A DNA stretch of 64,000 bases from Bacteroidales bacterium (lineage in GTDB: Bacteria; Bacteroidota; Bacteroidia; Bacteroidales; WCHB1-69), in NCBI GenBank assembly GCA_017454945.1, contig JAFTCA010000004.1:1-64000 (forward strand), read 5' to 3'. Made by a program: the position numbers and the translations under genes. This document shows positions 61,105-64,000 of the stretch, one piece after another. Within the stretch, counting starts at the first letter, position 1. Each line of letters begins with the position of its first letter. Below the pieces are notes generated by a model. It was not told where the DNA came from and did not search any database. It was given only the letters and a program-made list of their open reading frames with translations.

Positions 61105-62523
61105 TTATTTTCCAGTGCGCTTCAATACAATTAACGCTGTGTAGATGAGAATCTTGAGGTCCATCTGCAGCGACATGTTCTCAATGTAGAGAATATCCCA
61201 GCGCAGTCGTTCAATCATCTCGTCAATGTTTTCGGCATAGCCGAATTTAACTTGTCCCCACGAGGTGATGCCAGGTTTTACATTGAGCAATAGCTTGTAG
61301 TAGGGAGCTTTTTCGATGATTTTGTCGATGTAGTATTGGCGTTCGGGACGCGGACCTACCAGCGACATGTCACCGATAAGTACGTTGAAAAACTGCGGCG
61401 TCTCGTCCAGTCGCGATTTGCGCATGAACTTGCCGAACGAGGTGATACGTTCGTCCGTCTTGCTCGACAGCTGTGGGCCATCCTTCTCTGCATTGACCAC
61501 CATCGAGCGGAACTTGTAAATCATGAAGGGTTTGCCGCGATAGCCGATACGTTCCTGCTTATAGAAAATAGGGCCGGGAGAGGATAGTTTGACACCGATG
61601 GCCAGGAAGATATAGATGGGCAGCAACAGAATCATGGCAATAATCGACAGCAGGATGTCCATGCCTCGTTTGATGTATCTCTGCCAATCGGGTAGATACT
61701 CAGGATTGATGGAGATGAGTGGCACATGCTGTACGGCCGATGTTTTAACAACGCCTAAGAGGAAGTCTTGCGTCTGCGGGATGAGCTTGAGGTTGACATT
61801 CAGGCCGCGCGTCATCGTGATGATGGTCTCCACATATTTGCGCTTGCCGTTATGGATGGCAATGATCAGCTCTTCGATATGTTTCTCATTGATAATGTCT
61901 TGAAGATTATCCAAAGTGCCTAAGCAAGGCAGTTCTTGTGCCAAAGTGTGGTCATCTTCGTCGGGTACAGATACATAGCCGATGATGTAGTTGCCTGCGT
62001 AGCTGTGTTGTGCCACAACCGAGTGGTAGGTGCTCAAGGCCACAGCATCGCTGCCGATAATAAGCGTGTTGAAGCCGATGATGCCTTTCTGTATCTTATT
62101 GATAATGGAGGTGGTGATGATGAGTCGCGGAATGTAGGTAAGCAGGAATTGTGCCGAGAAAAGGAAGGCAAAATACTTGATGTAATCGACATAGCTGTTG
62201 ACAATATCATCCAAAATAAAAATGAAGAAAAACAGCAATACACCAATCGCCGTGATAGTGAGGGTAGTGCCGAGTTCTTTCAGTCGCGACTTGCGGTACA
62301 CATGCTTGTAATAGCCGACGAAAGTGTGCAGTAGCACCCAGTAGATAGGCAGAAAGATGATGCCCATGTAGAATTTCGGGTCATCAAAGATGCTCTCTGC
62401 AAAATGGCTAAACAAAGTGTGGTCAACATTGTATTTTCGGTATATAAAAAACAATACCCATGTCAAGATGGCAGCCAGAATGTCGAAGAGGATGTAGAGA
62501 AATGTCAGTCGGCGTTTGTTCAT
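61105..62523 (-). CDS. polyprenyl glycosylphosphotransferase (exopolysaccharide initiation)
   Basis: A 472-residue inner-membrane enzyme that transfers a sugar 1-phosphate to undecaprenyl phosphate. It has four or five N-terminal helices, a Rossmann-like middle (about 145-255), a helix at about 285-305, and the catalytic bacterial sugar transferase domain with KFRSMVVNAE, SRLDETPQFFNVLIGDMSLVGPRPE and KPGITSWGQV. It belongs to the WcaJ-type family. It starts 9 bases after the lipoprotein gene. The sugar cannot be predicted. Confidence 0.93.
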   Translation of the reverse strand: MNKRRLTFLYILFDILAAILTWVLFFIYRKYNVDHTLFSHFAESIFDDPKFYMGIIFLPIYWVLLHTFVGYYKHVYRKSRLKELGTTLTITAIGVLLFFFIFILDDIVNSYVDYIKYFAFLFSAQFLLTYIPRLIITTSIINKIQKGIIGFNTLIIGSDAVALSTYHSVVAQHSYAGNYIIGYVSVPDEDDHTLAQELPCLGTLDNLQDIINEKHIEELIIAIHNGKRKYVETIITMTRGLNVNLKLIPQTQDFLLGVVKTSAVQHVPLISINPEYLPDWQRYIKRGMDILLSIIAMILLLPIYIFLAIGVKLSSPGPIFYKQERIGYRGKPFMIYKFRSMVVNAEKDGPQLSSKTDERITSFGKFMRKSRLDETPQFFNVLIGDMSLVGPRPERQYYIDKIIEKAPYYKLLLNVKPGITSWGQVKFGYAENIDEMIERLRWDILYIENMSLQMDLKILIYTALIVLKRTGK

Positions 62524-62532
62524 GGATACAGT

Positions 62533-63465
62533 TTAGTAGATATAGACCACTTTGATGTTGTCGAAGTAGAAATGGGCATCGTTGGTGTCGGTTTTGTCCT
62601 TCACACTCGATATGATAATTTGGTAATTCTTGGCGGTGAGGAAGCGGCGGCCAATGCACTGTGTCAGATTTATGTAAATCTTCTTCCATTGGTCGGTGGG
62701 GCGTATGTTCACCAGGGGGTCATGGATAACCACGGCCGAGGTCGTCTGGTGAGTCAGTAGTCCGACATACATCTCTTTGTCGCACTTGTAGTTCATTTCC
62801 AAAAAGACGGGATAGCCCTGGCCTGGCAGTTGCAACTCTTCCGAAATCACTTCAAACGAAGTGATGGTGTCGGGTAAGGTCAGTACACCCGAGGTCATGT
62901 TCAGTGCTCCGGGCTGCGAGGGGTTGCGATAGATCAGGTCGGGGTCGGTGGTTCGGGTGAACTCTACACGGGTAGAGTCGCGCTTTGTGAAGGTGATGCC
63001 AGCGCCCTCAAAGGTTTCGACGAGCGGGAAATAGACGTTGTTGTAATACTGTATGCTGGCCTGTACTTTGGTAACACCCTCTTTTTCAAAGAAAAATCTC
63101 TTTTTGAAAGCTTGCACAAACGGATATTTCGGACGTGTGGTCGATTGGCCGTTCATGAGGATGCCAGGGGTAAGCGACAATAAGACGGAGTCACGGTCCA
63201 GCAGCGGCAACTTGCACGGCATCTCCCAGGTACCCAAGTTGGTGCCGTCGGCGGTAATCCAGATGTCGGAAAAATTCTGGTCGGCAATGGCGGCCAACTC
63301 AAACTCATCGAAGTTGGTGTTGTGTAACGTGTTGAAATTGTACATGTTCATCGTCACATCTTCCTTGGCCACTTCAATATACGAAGGGGTGAGGTCGGGC
63401 TCTTTGCAGGCCGACAGAAGGAGCGCACATACTAAGATGATAAGGGGTAGAGCTCTTTTTCCCAT
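62533..63465 (-). CDS. hypothetical lipoprotein, co-transcribed with glycosylphosphotransferase gene
   Basis: A 310-residue lipoprotein with signal MGKRALPLIILVCALLLSAC, lipidated at Cys20; Lys-Glu follows the cysteine at +1, +2, a pattern like surface-export signals of Bacteroidota lipoproteins. The body is beta-rich, with a C-terminal domain of carbohydrate-binding-like jelly-roll look (about 180-310, ending FYFDNIKVVYIY). I do not recognise the family. It is upstream of a polysaccharide initiation enzyme, so a surface glycan role is possible. The upstream Met at 63486 would weaken the signal. Confidence 0.75.
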   Translation of the reverse strand: MGKRALPLIILVCALLLSACKEPDLTPSYIEVAKEDVTMNMYNFNTLHNTNFDEFELAAIADQNFSDIWITADGTNLGTWEMPCKLPLLDRDSVLLSLTPGILMNGQSTTRPKYPFVQAFKKRFFFEKEGVTKVQASIQYYNNVYFPLVETFEGAGITFTKRDSTRVEFTRTTDPDLIYRNPSQPGALNMTSGVLTLPDTITSFEVISEELQLPGQGYPVFLEMNYKCDKEMYVGLLTHQTTSAVVIHDPLVNIRPTDQWKKIYINLTQCIGRRFLTAKNYQIIISSVKDKTDTNDAHFYFDNIKVVYIY

Positions 63466-63550
63466 AATGACGATTGTAACTTTCAAAAAACGATAAAAAA
63501 CAGAGTTTAGTATATCAAAAACAATCTTTTTAGGATTATTTTTGAGGGTG

Positions 63551-63581
63551 CAAAGATAGTCATTTTAAGGGTTGTATGCAA
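63551..63581 (-). promoter_or_regulatory. promoter of the lipoprotein-glycosylphosphotransferase operon
   Basis: The minus strand reads TTG (63581-63579), 20 nt, TATCTTTG (63558-63551) followed by C. The start would be near 63544, leaving a leader of about 80 nt. Confidence 0.75.
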
Positions 63582-63674
63582 TTCTTCTCTTATACAGCTT
63601 TTTTGTGTAAGTTTGTGGCGTCTTTTGAGGCCTTTTTTGAAAAATGATTGGATGGTTTTGTGAATAATTTTGGT

Positions 63675-64000
63675 ATGAAAAATAGTGTTTTTCTCTTGCT
63701 TCTGATTTTTCTGATGAGCGCTTGTCGCCCTACGGCCGTGCACCATTGCTCGGCTCCGGTGTTTGGCACTTATTATGCCGTGACTTATTGTGGTGATGAG
63801 GACGCCGGCATGCAAGCCTCCCTCGATTCGTTGTTTGCTGCCTTTTCGGCCGAGTTCTCGCTTTTCGATTCGTCGTCGGTGGTTTGTCGCCTCAATCGTG
63901 GTGAAGATCTCTATTTGTCGGAGGATTTTGTCAAATTGTTGCAACTTTCCACGCAAATCAGTCGCAACACCCACGGCGCTTTCGATGTGACCGTGGCCCC
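63675..64000 (+). CDS. apbE: FAD:protein FMN transferase (ApbE), 5' part, cut by the window end
   Basis: The ATG at 63675 opens a frame that runs to the window end (108 full codons). It gives a lipoprotein signal MKNSVFLLLLIFLMSAC (Cys17), then FGTYYAVTY, a helix, SLFDSSSVVCRLNRGE and ISRNTHGAFDVTVAP, all in the order seen at the N-terminus of ApbE proteins. ApbE attaches FMN covalently to proteins such as Rnf and Nqr subunits, on the periplasmic side. The catalytic C-terminal part lies beyond the window. Confidence 0.9.
   Translation, partial: MKNSVFLLLLIFLMSACRPTAVHHCSAPVFGTYYAVTYCGDEDAGMQASLDSLFAAFSAEFSLFDSSSVVCRLNRGEDLYLSEDFVKLLQLSTQISRNTHGAFDVTVA

Noticed and set aside
1-64000. CRISPR arrays, rRNA genes, insertion sequences and prophage genes
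   Set aside because: No regularly spaced direct repeats, no rRNA stretches, and no transposase, integrase or phage structural genes were seen on either strand.

Overview
The window looks like a chromosomal segment of a Bacteroidales (Bacteroidota) bacterium. The support is internal. Many promoters have the Bacteroidota form (TTG, 18-20 nt, TAnnTTTG). There are two TonB-type or OmpA/OMP-family outer-membrane barrels with carboxypeptidase-like N-termini, a type IX secretion sorting domain protein, the gliding/T9SS lipoprotein gene gldH in the order ricT-gldH-PBP1A, menaquinone genes, and a NagB/PIG-L fusion typical of the phylum. I cannot name genus or species.

Layout. 1-5 kb: a small AT-rich membrane protein gene, a palindrome-rich non-coding stretch, tRNA-Cys, a T9SS-sorted secreted protein, comEC, a probable small RNA on the minus strand, one of two inverted copies of an intergenic repeat, and rpmB. 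5-16 kb: a TonB-dependent receptor, a DNA glycosylase, a nucleoside-type MFS transporter with pyrF, a lone DUF1016/PDDEXK nuclease, then ADP-forming acyl-CoA synthetase, Xaa-Pro aminopeptidase and deoC (peptide and nucleoside catabolism). 16-18.4 kb: a compact RiPP cassette with a double-glycine-leader, six-cysteine precursor and a radical SAM/SPASM maturase, preceded by a strong promoter and a structured leader of about 310 nt. 18.4-28 kb: dut and a flippase, a ferredoxin, tRNA-Gln, nusA-infB, and the minus-strand operon gpsA-lpxH-rfbD (envelope lipid and sugar precursors). 28-43 kb: an outer-membrane barrel, an AT-rich orphan, menA and menG, tRNA-Pro, a secreted unknown, NagB/PIG-L, a lone FecCD permease, ricT-gldH-PBP1A and a LytTR regulator.

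43.8-57.6 kb is one minus-strand operon of about 13.7 kb. It encodes a 651-residue outer-membrane barrel, a 3198-residue secreted protein with an N-terminal domain resembling the TANFOR type, and a fibronectin-type-III-rich secreted protein, all driven by a clear promoter at 57651-57682. It is the largest coherent unit here and probably builds or displays a cell-surface structure of unknown function. 57.9-64 kb: tRNA-Ser, the SRP (4.5S-type) RNA, tsaC, a second flippase with a methyltransferase, a polyprenyl glycosylphosphotransferase with an unknown lipoprotein (exopolysaccharide), and the start of apbE running off the end.

The two strongest candidates for undescribed biology are the radical-SAM peptide cassette and the barrel/giant-protein/FN3 operon. 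The minus-strand small RNA next to comEC is a third.
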